DNA of 64,000 nucleotides from Nematopogon swammerdamellus (lineage: Eukaryota > Arthropoda > Insecta > Lepidoptera > Adelidae): assembly GCA_946902875.1 (NCBI GenBank), contig OX336336.1, forward strand, positions 3,876,545 through 3,940,544, written 5' to 3'. The position numbers and the translations under genes are program-made. Positions 19,318 to 29,867 of the stretch are shown here, piece by piece. Position 1 is the first letter of the stretch. Each line of letters begins with the position of its first letter. The notes beneath the pieces were generated by a model. The model made no database searches. It was not told the origin of the DNA and saw nothing but the letters and a program-made list of their open reading frames with translations.

Positions 19318-19495
19318 AAACCGGTTCGAAATGGGGTTCGGGTTCTTCGAACCGGTTCGAAGAACCCTTTTAACGAGCGAAACGGTTTGGTTGCGAACCG
19401 GTTCAAAAAAACCCGAACCTGAACCCTAAAAACCGGTTCAGAACCGGTTTGGAGGAACCTCTAATATTAACCGGTTCTTAAACCGGTTCGCAGCA
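19318..19495. repeat. Cluster of seven ACCGGTT motifs
   Basis: ACCGGTT occurs seven times in about 180 bp, mostly as the palindromic gaaccggttc, mixed with gggttcgggttcttcg-type words. It may be a degenerate repeat element, or it may act as a clustered binding site. Confidence 0.7.
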
Positions 19496-19510
19496 GGGTA
19501 TATTCTCCGA

Positions 19511-20001
19511 ATAGGTGCGAATGAGATGCCGTGCCAAAGGGCGACAGGCTAGTCACCTCTCACCTTGGCACGGTCCTTCCACCAAGTCATGCAGCAGGTG
19601 GGTCTTCGTGCCTTACTTGCTGCTTAATAGTATGTTGTTCGAATACGAACGAGATGCCATGCTAAAGGGCGACAGGCTAGTCACCTCCCCCCTTGGCACG
19701 GTCCTTCCTTCAACCGAGTCATGCAGCAGGTAGGTCTTCGTCCCTTACGTGCTGCTTAATAGTATGTTGTTCGAATACGAACGAGATGCCGTGCTAAAGG
19801 GCGACAGGCTAGTCACCTCTCCCCTTGGCACGGTCCTTCCACCAAGTCATGCAGCAGGTGGGTCTTCGTGCCTTACTTGCTGCTTAATAGTATGTTGTTC
19901 GAATACAAACGAGATGCCGTGCTAAAGGGCGACAGGGTAGTCACCTCTCCCCTTGGCACGGTCCTTCCTTCCACCGAGTCATGCAGCAGGTAGGTCTTCG
20001 T
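19511..20001 (+). repeat. Four tandem partial copies of family C
   Basis: gagatgcc starts at 19523, 19651, 19783 and 19911 (periods 128, 132 and 128 bp). Each unit runs tgctaaagggcgacaggcta ... cttggcacggtccttcc ... gtcatgcagcaggt ... gtatgttgttcgaatacgaa. Neither the family C head nor its 3' end is included. Confidence 0.9.
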
Positions 20002-20399
20002 GAAACTTTTTTTTTATTGAGACGAATTAATTACTCGAACGAAAACAAACATTTTCAATGTTAAAACAACTCATTCACACATACATAAACAACAACTCAA
20101 TCACACATTAAAATAGCACGTATAAATAATATCAAAATAGAATCTTATTAGAAAGTAGTTCGACGCAGTATGAAACAAGTTGATATGGGACTAGGGAATT
20201 TTACGAACGTGAAAACCATTCAAAACTGACAGATAACCCGCCAGAAAATGTTAGCGTAATACCGGGAATTGTCATTCTTTAGAGAGGTTGACATCGCGGC
20301 GGGTTGGCGGCGGATAACTTGGCGGGTGCGGATTTTGATGGTTTGTGTAATGCCAAAACATAAAACCGACTTCCTAAAAAAAGTAGAACTAAAAAACTA

Positions 20400-20826
20400 T
20401 CTATACATATAATAAAATCGTAGAGGTAAGAAAGTCTGTACATTGAATGTATTCGGAAAAAAACTAACCAGGGTGGCTTAAAATGAGATACTGAACATGT
20501 TAGAATAGTTTTTAAAATTTTTGTTTGTTTGTTTGTTTGTCTGTACGCGCATCACGCAAAAACCACTAAACGGAATTAGACGAAACTTTGTATAGTGGCA
20601 GTTTATATGCCGGGTTAACATAATACGTAAAAAAAAATAACAAAAATAAAAAAAATTAACAATTATAAACATTATTGCGCGTTTAAAATCACGTAGTCCA
20701 AAGTACATAATTATATCTTGAGAACTGGCAGCAAATACAATTTGCATAAAATATTCATTCGAAATTTAAAAATAAGTAGATACAACGAAAATGACGGTTC
20801 TTCTTTTTTATAACTTGAACACAATC
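20400..20826 (+). mobile_element. Helitron-like 5' segment, also at 45875-46305 and inverted in the right arm
   Basis: It starts tctatacatataataaaatc after a T, then gtctgtacattgaatgtatt, accagggtggcttaaaat, cgcgcatcacgcaaaaacca and ends near acttgaacacaat. The same 427-bp unit at 45875 stops at the same place. Confidence 0.7.
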
Positions 20827-20830
20827 CATA

Positions 20831-23354
20831 TCCATACTAATATTATAAATTCGAATGTAACTCTGTTGTCTGTCTGTCTGTTACCTTTTCACGCCTAAAC
20901 CGCTGAACAGATTTCGATAAAATATTGCACGGAGATGAATTGCATCCTGAGGACGGACATAGGCTACTTTTTGTCTCAAAAACAACCCTTAAGGGGGTGA
21001 AATAGGGGATGAAAGTTTGTATGGGGAACCCAGCATTTCTCAAGTTAGGGATATCACAATTCAGATTTAGGCTTTTCGTATGAAATAAAGAATTACGTGT
21101 TTCAGCGTTTTTTGCTAAATCAACCCTTAAGTTAAAATAGGGGATGATTTCAAAATTAGATTTTTTTAAAGGTGGGAACTTGAAAATCATAATTATAGCT
21201 ACTCATCATAAATAAATAATGACGTGTTTCAGGATTTTTTTATTTTCACATTTTAAGGAGGAAACGGGGGGTTAAAAATGTTATAGGAGTATCAGTTTTT
21301 TTAAAGGAAAATCATAATTCTAGCTACTCATCATAAATAAATGATTAAGTGTTTCAGGGTTTTTGGATTTCACATTGAAAGGGGTGGGAAGGGGGGGGGG
21401 GGGGGGATGAAAAGGTTTTTCCTCTTCCTGAACGCAGCTCGGCCTTCGGCCTAACCCATAGTTTATACCATACTTTCACCGAGAAGGTTTATAGTCTTCC
21501 TGAACGCAGCTCGGCCTTCGGCCTCGCCCTTAGTTACTTACTTTCTTCGAGACGGTTTATGGTCTTCCTGAACGTAGCTCGGCCTTCGACCTCGCCCTCA
21601 GTTACTTACTTTCTTCGAGAAAGTTTATCGTCTTTCTGATCGCAGCTCGGCCTTCGGCATCGCCCTTTGTTATTTACTTTCTTCGAGAAGGTTTATAATC
21701 ATCCTGAACGCCGCTCGGCCTTCGGCCTCACCCTTTGTTACTTACTTTCTTCGAGAAGGTTTATAGTCTTCCTGAACGCAGATCGGCGTTCGGCCACGGC
21801 CTTAGTTACTTACTTTCTTCGAGAAGGTTTATCCTCTTCCTGAACGCAGCTCGGCCTTCGGCTTCGCCCATAGTTACTTACTGTCTTCGAGAATGTTTAT
21901 CATCTTCCTGAACGCAGCTCGGCCTTCGGCCTCGCCCTTTGTTATTTACTTTCTTCGAGAAGGTTTATAGTCTTCCTGAACGCAGCTCGGCCTCGCCCTT
22001 AGTTACTTACTTTCACCGAGAAGGTTTATAGTCTTCTTGAACGCAGCTCGGCCTTCGGCCTCGCCCTCAGTTACTTACTTTCTTCGAGAAGGTTTATGGT
22101 CTTCCTGAACGTAGCTTGGCCTTCGGCCTCGCCCTCAGTTTCTTACTTTCTTCGAGAAAGTTTATCGTCTTCCTGAACGCAGCTCGGCTTTCTGCCTCGC
22201 CCTTTGTTACTTAATTTCTTGGAGAAGGTTTATGGTCTTCCGGAACGCAGCTCGGCCTTCGGCCTCGCCCTTAGTTACTTACTTTCTTCGGAAAGTTTTA
22301 TCGTCTTCCTGAACGCAGCTCGGCCTTCGGCCTCGCCCTTTGTTACTTACTTTCTTCGAGAATGTTTATAGTTTTCCTGAACGCAGCTCGGCCTTCGGCC
22401 TCGCCCTTTGTTAATTACTTTCTTCGAGAAGGTTTATACTCTTCGTGAACGCAGCTCGGCCTTCGGCCTCGCCCTCAGTTACTTACTTTCTTCGAGAATA
22501 TTTATCGTCTTCCTAAACGCAGCTTTGCCTTCGGCCTCGCCTTTTATTACTTACTTTCTTCGAGAAAGTTTATAGTCTTCCCGAACGCAGCTCGGCCTTC
22601 GGCCTCGCCCTCAGCTGCTTACTTTTTTCGAGAAGGTGTATAGTCTTCCTGAACGCAGCTCGGCCTTCGGACTCGCCCTTAGTTACTTACTTTCTTAGAG
22701 ATAGTTTATCGTCTTCCTGAACGCAGCTTGGCCTTCGGCCTCGCCCTCAGTTGCTTTCTTTCTTCGAGAAGGTTTATGGTCTTCCTGAATGTAGCTTGGC
22801 CTTCGGCCTCGCCCTTAATTACTTACTTTCTTAGAGATGGTTTATCGTCTTCCTGAACGCAGCTCGGCCTTCGGCTTCGCCCTCAGTTACTTACTTTCTT
22901 CGAGAAGGTTTATGGTCTTCCTGAATGCAGCTCGGCCTTCGGCCTCGCCCTTAGTTACTTACTTTCTTTGAGAAGGTTTATAGTCTTTCTGAACTCAGGT
23001 CGGCATTCTGCCTCGCCCTCAGTTACTTACTTTTTCGAGAAGGTTTATCGTCTTCCTGAACGCAGCTCGGCCTTCGGCCTCGCCCTTAATTACTTACTTC
23101 CTTATAGATGGTTTATCGTCTTCCTGAACGCAGCTCGGCCTTCGGCCTCGCCCTCAGTTACTTACTTTCTTTGAGAAGGTTTATTTTCTTTCTAGAATGC
23201 AGCTAAGCCTGAAGCCTCGCCCTCAATTACTTACTTTCTTAGAGATGGTTTATCGACTTCCTGAACGCAGCTCGGCCTTCGGCCTCGCCCATAGTTACTC
23301 ACTGTCTTCTTTGAAATACGAATTTCACGCGAGCGGAGCCGCGGGCTCAGCTAG
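20831..23354 (+). mobile_element. Helitron, non-autonomous, with internal 68-bp tandem array
   Basis: The 5' end tccatactaatattataaat and the 3' end cgagcggagccgcgggctca ending in CTAG before T fit Helitrons, which start with TC and end in CTRR after a GC-rich hairpin. No terminal inverted repeats and no Rep/helicase coding remain. Most of the interior (21412-23310) is the tandem array. Confidence 0.75.
21412..23310 (+). repeat. Helitron-internal tandem array, about 28 units of 68 bp
   Basis: The unit is cttcctgaacgcagctcggc, cttcggcctcgcccttagtt, acttactttcttcgagaagg, tttatagt, with 5-15 percent variation between units. Every unit contains the self-complementary ggccttcggcc. Short ORFs seen on either strand in the array are by-products of the period. 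Confidence 0.93.
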
Positions 23355-23517
23355 TTTAAAATAAAAATATAAAAACCGCCTTCAAAAATATATGAAATAA
23401 AAACCTAAAAAAAAAAACGAACCCTAGAGTTGAATGCGGTGCTAAAAAGGCTACACAAATCACAAAGGATATTATCATCCGCTCATGTTTTCTTTCATGC
23501 ATCATTTTTGCTTGCTT

Positions 23518-26500
23518 TAGCACCGCCTTCAACTCTAGGGTTCGTTTTTTTTTTTTTAGGTTTTTATTTCATATATTTTTGAAGGCGGTTTTTATATTTT
23601 TATTTTAAACTAGCTGAGCCCGCGGCTCCGCTCGCGTGAAATTCGTATTTCAAAGAAGACAGTGAGTAACTATGGGCGAGGCCGAAGGCCGAGCTGCGTT
23701 CAGGAAGTCGATAAACCATCTCTAAGAAAGTAAGTAATTGAGGGCGAGGCTTCAGGCTTAGCTGCATTCTAGAAAGAAAATAAACCTTCTCAAAGAAAGT
23801 AAGTAACTGAGGGCGAGGCCGAAGGCCGAGCTGCGTTCAGGAAGACGATAAACCATCTATAAGGAAGTAAGTAATTAAGGGCGAGGCCGAAGGCCGAGCT
23901 GCGTTCAGGAAGACGATAAACCTTCTCGAAAAAGTAAGTAACTGAGGGCGAGGCAGAATGCCGACCTGAGTTCAGAAAGACTATAAACCTTCTCAAAGAA
24001 AGTAAGTAACTAAGGGCGAGGCCGAAGGCCGAGCTGCATTCAGGAAGACCATAAACCTTCTCGAAGAAAGTAAGTAACTGAGGGCGAAGCCGAAGGCCGA
24101 GCTGCGTTCAGGAAGACGATAAACCATCTCTAAGAAAGTAAGTAATTAAGGGCGAGGCCGAAGGCCAAGCTACATTCTGGAAGACCATAAACCTACTCGA
24201 AGAAAGAAAGCAACTGAGGGCGAGGCCGAAGGCCAAGCTGCGTTCAGGAAGACGATAAACTATCTCTAAGAAAGTAAGTAACTAAGGGCGAGTCCGAAGG
24301 CCGAGCTGCGTTCAGGAAGACTATACACCTTCTCGAAAAAAGTAAGCAGCTGAGGGCGAGGCCGAAGGCCGAGCTGCGTTCGGGAAGACTATAAACTTTC
24401 TCGAAGAAAGTAAGTAATAAAAGGCGAGGCCGAAGGCAAAGCTGCGTTTAGGAAGACGATAAATATTCTCGAAGAAAGTAAGTAACTGAGGGCGAGGCCG
24501 AAGGCCGAGCTGCGTTCACGAAGAGTATAAACCTTCTCGAAGAAAGTAATTAACAAAGGGCGAGGCCGAAGGCCGAGCTGCGTTCAGGAAAACTATAAAC
24601 ATTCTCGAAGAAAGTAAGTAACAAAGGGCGAGGCCGAAGGCCGAGCTGCGTTCAGGAAGACGATAAAACTTTCCGAAGAAAGTAAGTAACTAAGGGCGAG
24701 GCCGAAGGCCGAGCTGCGTTCCGGAAGACCATAAACCTTCTCCAAGAAATTAAGTAACAAAGGGCGAGGCAGAAAGCCGAGCTGCGTTCAGGAAGACGAT
24801 AAACTTTCTCGAAGAAAGTAAGAAACTGAGGGCGAGGCCGAAGGCCGAGCTACGTTCAGGAAGACCATAAACCTTCTCGAAGAAAGTAAGTAACTGAGGG
24901 CGAGGCCGAAGGCCGAGCTGCGTTCAAGAAGACTATAAACCTTCTCGGTGAAAGTAAGTAACTAAGGGCGAGGCCGAGCTGCGTTCAGGAAGACTATAAA
25001 CCTTCTCGAAGAAAGTAAATAACAAAGGGCGAGGCCGAAGGCCGAGCTGCGTTCAGGAAGATGATAAACATTCTCGAAGACAGTAAGTAACTATGGGCGA
25101 AGCCGAAGGCCGAGCTGCGTTCAGGAAGAGGATAAACCTTCTCGAAGAAAGTAAGTAACTAAGGCCGTGGCCGAACGCCGATCTGCGTTCAGGAAGACTA
25201 TAAACCTTCTCGAAGAAAGTAAGTAACAAAGGGTGAGGCCGAAGGCCGAGCGGCGTTCAGGATGATTATAAACCTTCTCGAAGAAAGTAAATAACAAAGG
25301 GCGATGCCGAAGGCCGAGCTGCGATCAGAAAGACGATAAACTTTCTCGAAGAAAGTAAGTAACTGAGGGCGAGGTCGAAGGCCGAGCTACGTTCAGGAAG
25401 ACCATAAACCGTCTCGAAGAAAGTAAGTAACTAAGGGCGAGGCCGAAGGCCGAGCTGCGTTCAGGAAGACTATAAACCTTCTCGGTGAAAGTATGGTATA
25501 AACTATGGGTTAGGCCGAAGGCCGAGCTGCGTTCAGGAAGAGGAAAAACCTTTTCATCCCCCCCCCCCCCCCCCCCCTTCCCACCCCTTTCAATGTGAAA
25601 TCCAAAAACCCTGAAACACTTAATCATTTATTTATGATGAGTAGCTAGAATTATGATTTTCCTTTAAAAAAACTGATACTCCTATAACATTTTTAACCCC
25701 CCGTTTCCTCCTTAAAATGTGAAAATAAAAAAATCCTGAAACACGTCATTATTTATTTATGATGAGTAGCTATAATTATGATTTTCAAGTTCCCACCTTT
25801 AAAAAAATCTAATTTTGAAATCATCCCCTATTTTAACTTAAGGGTTGATTTAGCAAAAAACGCTGAAACACGTAATTCTTTATTTCATACGAAAAGCCTA
25901 AATCTGAATTGTGATATCCCTAACTTGAGAAATGCTGGGTTCCCCATACAAACTTTCATCCCCTATTTCACCCCCTTAAGGGTTGTTTTTGAGACAAAAA
26001 GTAGCCTATGTCCGTCCTCAGGATGCAATTCATCTCCGTGCAATATTTTATCGAAATCTGTTCAGCGGTTTAGGCGTGAAAAGGTAACAGACAGACAGAC
26101 AACAGAGTTACATTCGAATTTATAATATTAGTATGGATATGGATTGTGTTCAAGTTATAAAAAAGAAGAACCGTCATTTTCGTTGTATCTACTTATTTTT
26201 AAATTTCGAATGAATATTTTATGCAAATTGTATTTGCTGCCAGTTCTCAAGATATAATTATGTACTTTGGACTACGTGATTTTAAACGCGCAATAATGTT
26301 TATAATTGTTAATTTTTTTTATTTTTGTTATTTTTTTTTACGTATTATGTTAACCCGGCATATAAACTGCCACTATACAAAGTTTCGTCTAATTCCGTTT
26401 AGTGGTTTTTGCGTGATGCGCGTACAGACAAACAAACAAACAAACAAAAATTTTAAAAACTGTTCTAACATGTTCAGTATCTCATTTTAAGCCACCCTGG

Positions 26501-26614
26501 TTAGTTTTTTTCCGAATACATTCAATGTACAGACTTTCTTACCTCTACGATTTTATTATATGTATAGATAGTTTTTTAGTTCTACTTTTTTTAGGAAGTC
26601 GGTTTTATGTTTTT
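23518..26614 (-). repeat. Right arm of the 6.2-kb inverted duplication
   Basis: Inverted copy of 20355-23447, beginning tttagcaccgccttcaactc and ending aggaagtcggttttatgttt. The unique spacer between arms is about 70 bp (23448-23517). The outer flanks show no obvious target-site duplication. Confidence 0.93.
23610..26137 (-). mobile_element. Inverted copy of the Helitron
   Basis: Mirror of 20831-23354: ctag plus ctgagcccgcggctccgctc at the left, tandem array at about 23650-25545, and the complement of tccatactaatattataaat at 26118-26137. Confidence 0.75.
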
Positions 26615-26749
26615 TAAAACTTTTTTTTATTTCACAGTTTTTTTTAGTAATTTTTGCTATTAATGTACTCGGCGGAATCGCTCGGCCTTCGGCCTCGCGA
26701 TTCCGCCTCGCTTTCCAATCCGATCTTGACCCAATTAAAATAGGACCAT

Positions 26750-27095
26750 GTCAGCTTCGATAGCTCAGTGGTGCAGACAGTCAACTGTCGCTATTGAATT
26801 TTAAGCAACGCTGGGTGCGGTCAGTACTTAGATGGGTGACCGCTGACCGTTGGAGGCTGACCAAGGTTCGGATTCCTCGTAAAACTGTAAGTCCCTTCCC
26901 TCGTAATCTTACTTGGTGGTAGGGTTTAACCTTCCCGGGTTGGTACCACCGCACTGAATTAAACGTCGGTCGAAACGGCTATGTAAATAGTTTGTGTTTT
27001 CCGACCAGTTCAGTGTAGTCAGCACGATCAAAGGGGGAAGCACTGACATGGCACTGGTGTTATGGGCTGACATCACGGACGTTGTAGGTGATGTT
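26750..27095 (+). mobile_element. SINE-A, 3' truncated
   Basis: gtcagcttcgatagctcagt, ttaagcaacgctgggtgcgg, cagtacttagatgggtgacc and aaggttcggattcctcg are present. The copy stops at cgttgtaggtgatgt, just short of the gccaaccgtgtcag end. Confidence 0.9.
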
Positions 27096-27300
27096 GCAGA
27101 ACTTAGTAGAATGGACAGACATAAACGTGTTACGGAAGCCTACTTTTATTATAAAATAACCGTCGGAGGACCTTGGTTGAAAATTGTAAAATTTAGTAGA
27201 ACGGATAGACATGCATATGTTACGGAACCCTACATTCATTTTGCAGAACTTAGTAGAATGGACAGACATAAACGTGTTACGGAACCCTACTTAACAGTTG
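27096..27300. repeat. Three imperfect tandem units of an agtagaatggacagaca motif
   Basis: cagaacttagtagaatggac and agacataaacgtgttacgga occur at about 27096 and 27242, with a diverged copy (gtagaacggatagacatgca) at about 27190. They directly follow the SINE-A truncation. Confidence 0.7.
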
Positions 27301-28490
27301 CACTCCGGGAGTGCCGGCAGATCCCGTGCCACTCTAAGTTAACCCTTAACGCAATGACTTAAGGTTTCATTTTAAAAATGACGCTGACGCGATGTCGCGA
27401 GTTATACATTTTTACCCACCTAAAAAAGTGCCAAGAGCCGCTAAAGAAGTTTTCACTTCAAAAACCTCAGGGTTATCCCCTTTCAAATAAAAAAAAAAAG
27501 AATTTTCAAAATCGGCCCACAATTGACGGAGTAATCGCGTAACAAACATCCAAAAAAAGAAAACATACCGTCGAATTGAGAATCTTTTAGGTCTAAAGTA
27601 AATTTCTCGTGAAGACAAATGCAACGAGCCCAAACACGATGGGTTTATCATGTGTAGTTTAGGAGTTCCTATGGCCACCTTCTGTCTCCATCATCAAACC
27701 AGCTCGATGGTACTCGGTACAGTAGGTACTGGCCAGGTACCATAATAAATTAAGCGCCGGTCGGAAAAGATAAAAAATTTCAAATTTAGAATATTCATGA
27801 AACAAGGGTCCGAATATGTATCACTAGTATATCGATTCATGTATTTCAACAGGACAGAGAAAATTTCAAAATATTAGGTATTTAATACTTTTTTAGTTTT
27901 TTTTTTTTTGTTTTTTGGAAATCGGTTTAATATTTTTTAAAACAGTTTTTATTTCATTCTTTTTAGTAATATTACATAAAAAAGAATAATCGAAATCGAA
28001 TAATCGAAATCGATTGAAGTGGTACAGAATTATTCGCCATATGTGTCAGACTGCAAATTGCTGAATAAGTCCACATCACAAATGTTTTGCTGAAGGTAAC
28101 CACACACCATACTAATTTATCAAACTGAAAATTGCCGAAAACGACCACATCACAAGTTTTGCTGAAGGTAACCACACACCATAGTATTATGCTGATTTTT
28201 CGAAAACCACTGAACCAATTTCGATAAAATTGAAATGGGACCACCTCGGAAGTATGACCTAACTAACAAAAAAAGAATTTTCTAAATCGGCCCTCAATTG
28301 ACGGAGAAATCGTGTTACAAACATACAAAAAAATAAAAAAAAAAATAAAAAAAAAAATAAAAAAAAAAAATAAAAAAAAAAAACATACAGACGAATTGAG
28401 AACCTCCTCCTTTTTTGGAAGTCGGTTAAAAATACACTGTCAGTTGGTTTTTAGCGGATTTTTCAGCGGGTCGGATTACCGTAATAGACC
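27301..28490. other. Interspersed-repeat debris in intron 2
   Basis: The words aaaatcggcccacaattgac, ggagtaatcgcgtaacaaac and cgaattgagaa occur at 27510-27590. Close variants occur at 28285-28400 together with an (aaaaaaataaaa)n low-complexity run (28325-28385). A related piece lies at 55210-55330. They are fragments of a dispersed repeat I cannot classify. aaggtaaccacacaccata is also repeated twice near 28100 and 28170. Confidence 0.5.
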
Positions 28491-28494
28491 TCCA

Positions 28495-28604
28495 GATCAG
28501 TGTAGCCGGCACGACCGAAGGGAAGCACTGACGTGGCACCTAGTTCACCCGGTGTTATGGGCTGACATCACGGAGGTTGTAGGTGATGTGGCCAACCGTG
28601 TCAG
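28495..28604 (+). mobile_element. SINE-A 3' fragment
   Basis: atcagtgtagccggcacgac through gtgatgtggccaaccgtgtc is SINE-A 3' sequence. It starts abruptly after gggtcggattaccgtaatag, and it ends about 50 bp from exon 2. Confidence 0.8.
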
Positions 28605-28653
28605 TTCAGTATCAACTCATAATTTTTGTAGGTAGAAAATCCACATTACTCAC

Positions 28654-28751
28654 CATTCCGGGACGTTAAGCTTCTGGAGTGAGCGCTGGACCCGCAGCTC
28701 GTGTTCCGAGAGCACGCGGTCCGAGTTCTTCTGCAGCTCGTTCTCTGGCGG
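28654..28751 (-). CDS. Exon 2 of the long minus-strand gene
   Basis: Acceptor gtctgttgttgcag opens PPENELQKNSDRVLSEHEL ... RVQRSLQKLNVPE plus two bases of a Trp codon; the donor AATG|GTGAGT is a near-perfect consensus. The RVQRSLQKLNVPEW stretch reads as an amphipathic helix running into the WYKN of exon 3 and is probably a conserved motif. The phase-0 start fits the proposed end of exon 1. At 98 bp it is short, but it has the best splice sites of the set. Confidence 0.87.
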
Positions 28752-29459
28752 CTGCAACAACAGACAGACACGTCAGCAACGGCAGAGCGACACGTCAGCA
28801 ACGAGAGAAAATACGTCAGCAACATAACATAACATGTCAGTATCGGAGATAACATGTCAGCGGGGGAGAGGAACACTTCAGCAAACATCAGCATCGGCAA
28901 AGAGAGATAGATAGGCATACCTCAGGTGCCTATAACTGGACAGAAATGTACTACAATAACCAGTAAAAAACTCGCAAACACATAAATTTTATTGTCCTTG
29001 ACATCTAATTATGCTAAAACAAAAACGTCCTTCCCAAGAATAAAAACAGCAAAGTACGAATTGCTGTTTTACGAGCCCTAACCGACCCACGCAATCACGG
29101 GAGCATCCAACTCACACGAACGACACCCAAACACGACCTCACATACGTCTGGCGTGAATCACATCACTGTTTGTAAATACGCCGTTTATTTTATTGGCAG
29201 CGAAGAACACGCGACCGAAAAGCGATTTACAAATTTGTTATTCTAATTTTAAACGAATAGGCACTCAGTTGAAAAGATACATCGTTCTAAATTTAAAACA
29301 GTAATAGCGGCGCACTTTTACTTTCAATGGCGCTTCCATTTGGCATTCAGAATTAAAAATTCGAAAATCACCAAGTTCAACAATTCCTTCAATGATCTTC
29401 AAAAGACGTATCTAAATTAGACGATCACTTTATTGTCTGCCTTATTGCTAGTATGACGC

Positions 29460-29576
29460 CTCTCTGAGCGTGGTTTCGCGAGGAGTGGTAAGTATGTCTG
29501 AGGCTGTGTCTGATCTTCCATTGGACCTTTGGCACAGCACAGCCATCGGCCCCGGTTGCTTATAATAAAAAAATGT
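29460..29576 (+). mobile_element. Family E SINE tail
   Basis: tctgagcgtggtttcgcgag, ggctgtgtctga, ggcacagcacagccatcgg and ttgcttataataaaaaaa match 9083-9168. Confidence 0.6.
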
Positions 29577-29867
29577 GTGCGTGTACGCGCGTTAGAAGCG
29601 ATACTTCTCCCTCCAGCCCTCCCTTTCCCTGTCCATCTCGGCCCCTCTCCCGCCTCAATGGCAGTACCGAACAATACCTACATACAAATTATTTGTATGC
29701 GTTGACGGGGATCGTGACGATGACGGTGACGTGACGTTTTTTTCTGAGTTTACTCCACATTTACACAACGCGCCGAAAGAAGTTCTATCTATTTCATAAC
29801 GTGCGTAGAGAGTGAGAATTAGGCATAACTTCAAAAATACAAATAAAGAAAATTATATCAAATATAC

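Larger units (their letters stand above)
20355..23447 (+). repeat. Left arm of a 6.2-kb inverted duplication
   Basis: This arm is repeated as a near-exact inverted copy at 23518-26614, with only scattered differences visible (for example gttagaatag versus the complement of ctgttctaac). It contains an outer Helitron-like 5' segment (20400-20826), an inner Helitron (20831-23354) and about 90 bp beyond. The pair lies inside the intron between exons 2 and 3 of the long gene. Confidence 0.93.

Noticed and set aside
20820..21190. 115-codon frame present on both arms of the inverted duplication
   Set aside because: It is a chance frame in the 5' part of the Helitron, with the tctgtctgtctg run common to such ends; no Rep or helicase motif.
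22968..23174. Repetitive open frame RFIVFLNSGRHSASPSV and its mirror on the other arm
   Set aside because: It is produced by the 68-bp Helitron array; identical frames appear on both arms and shift with each indel.
21412..25545. CRISPR-like array
   Set aside because: Units are contiguous tandem repeats without unique spacers, in a eukaryotic genome.
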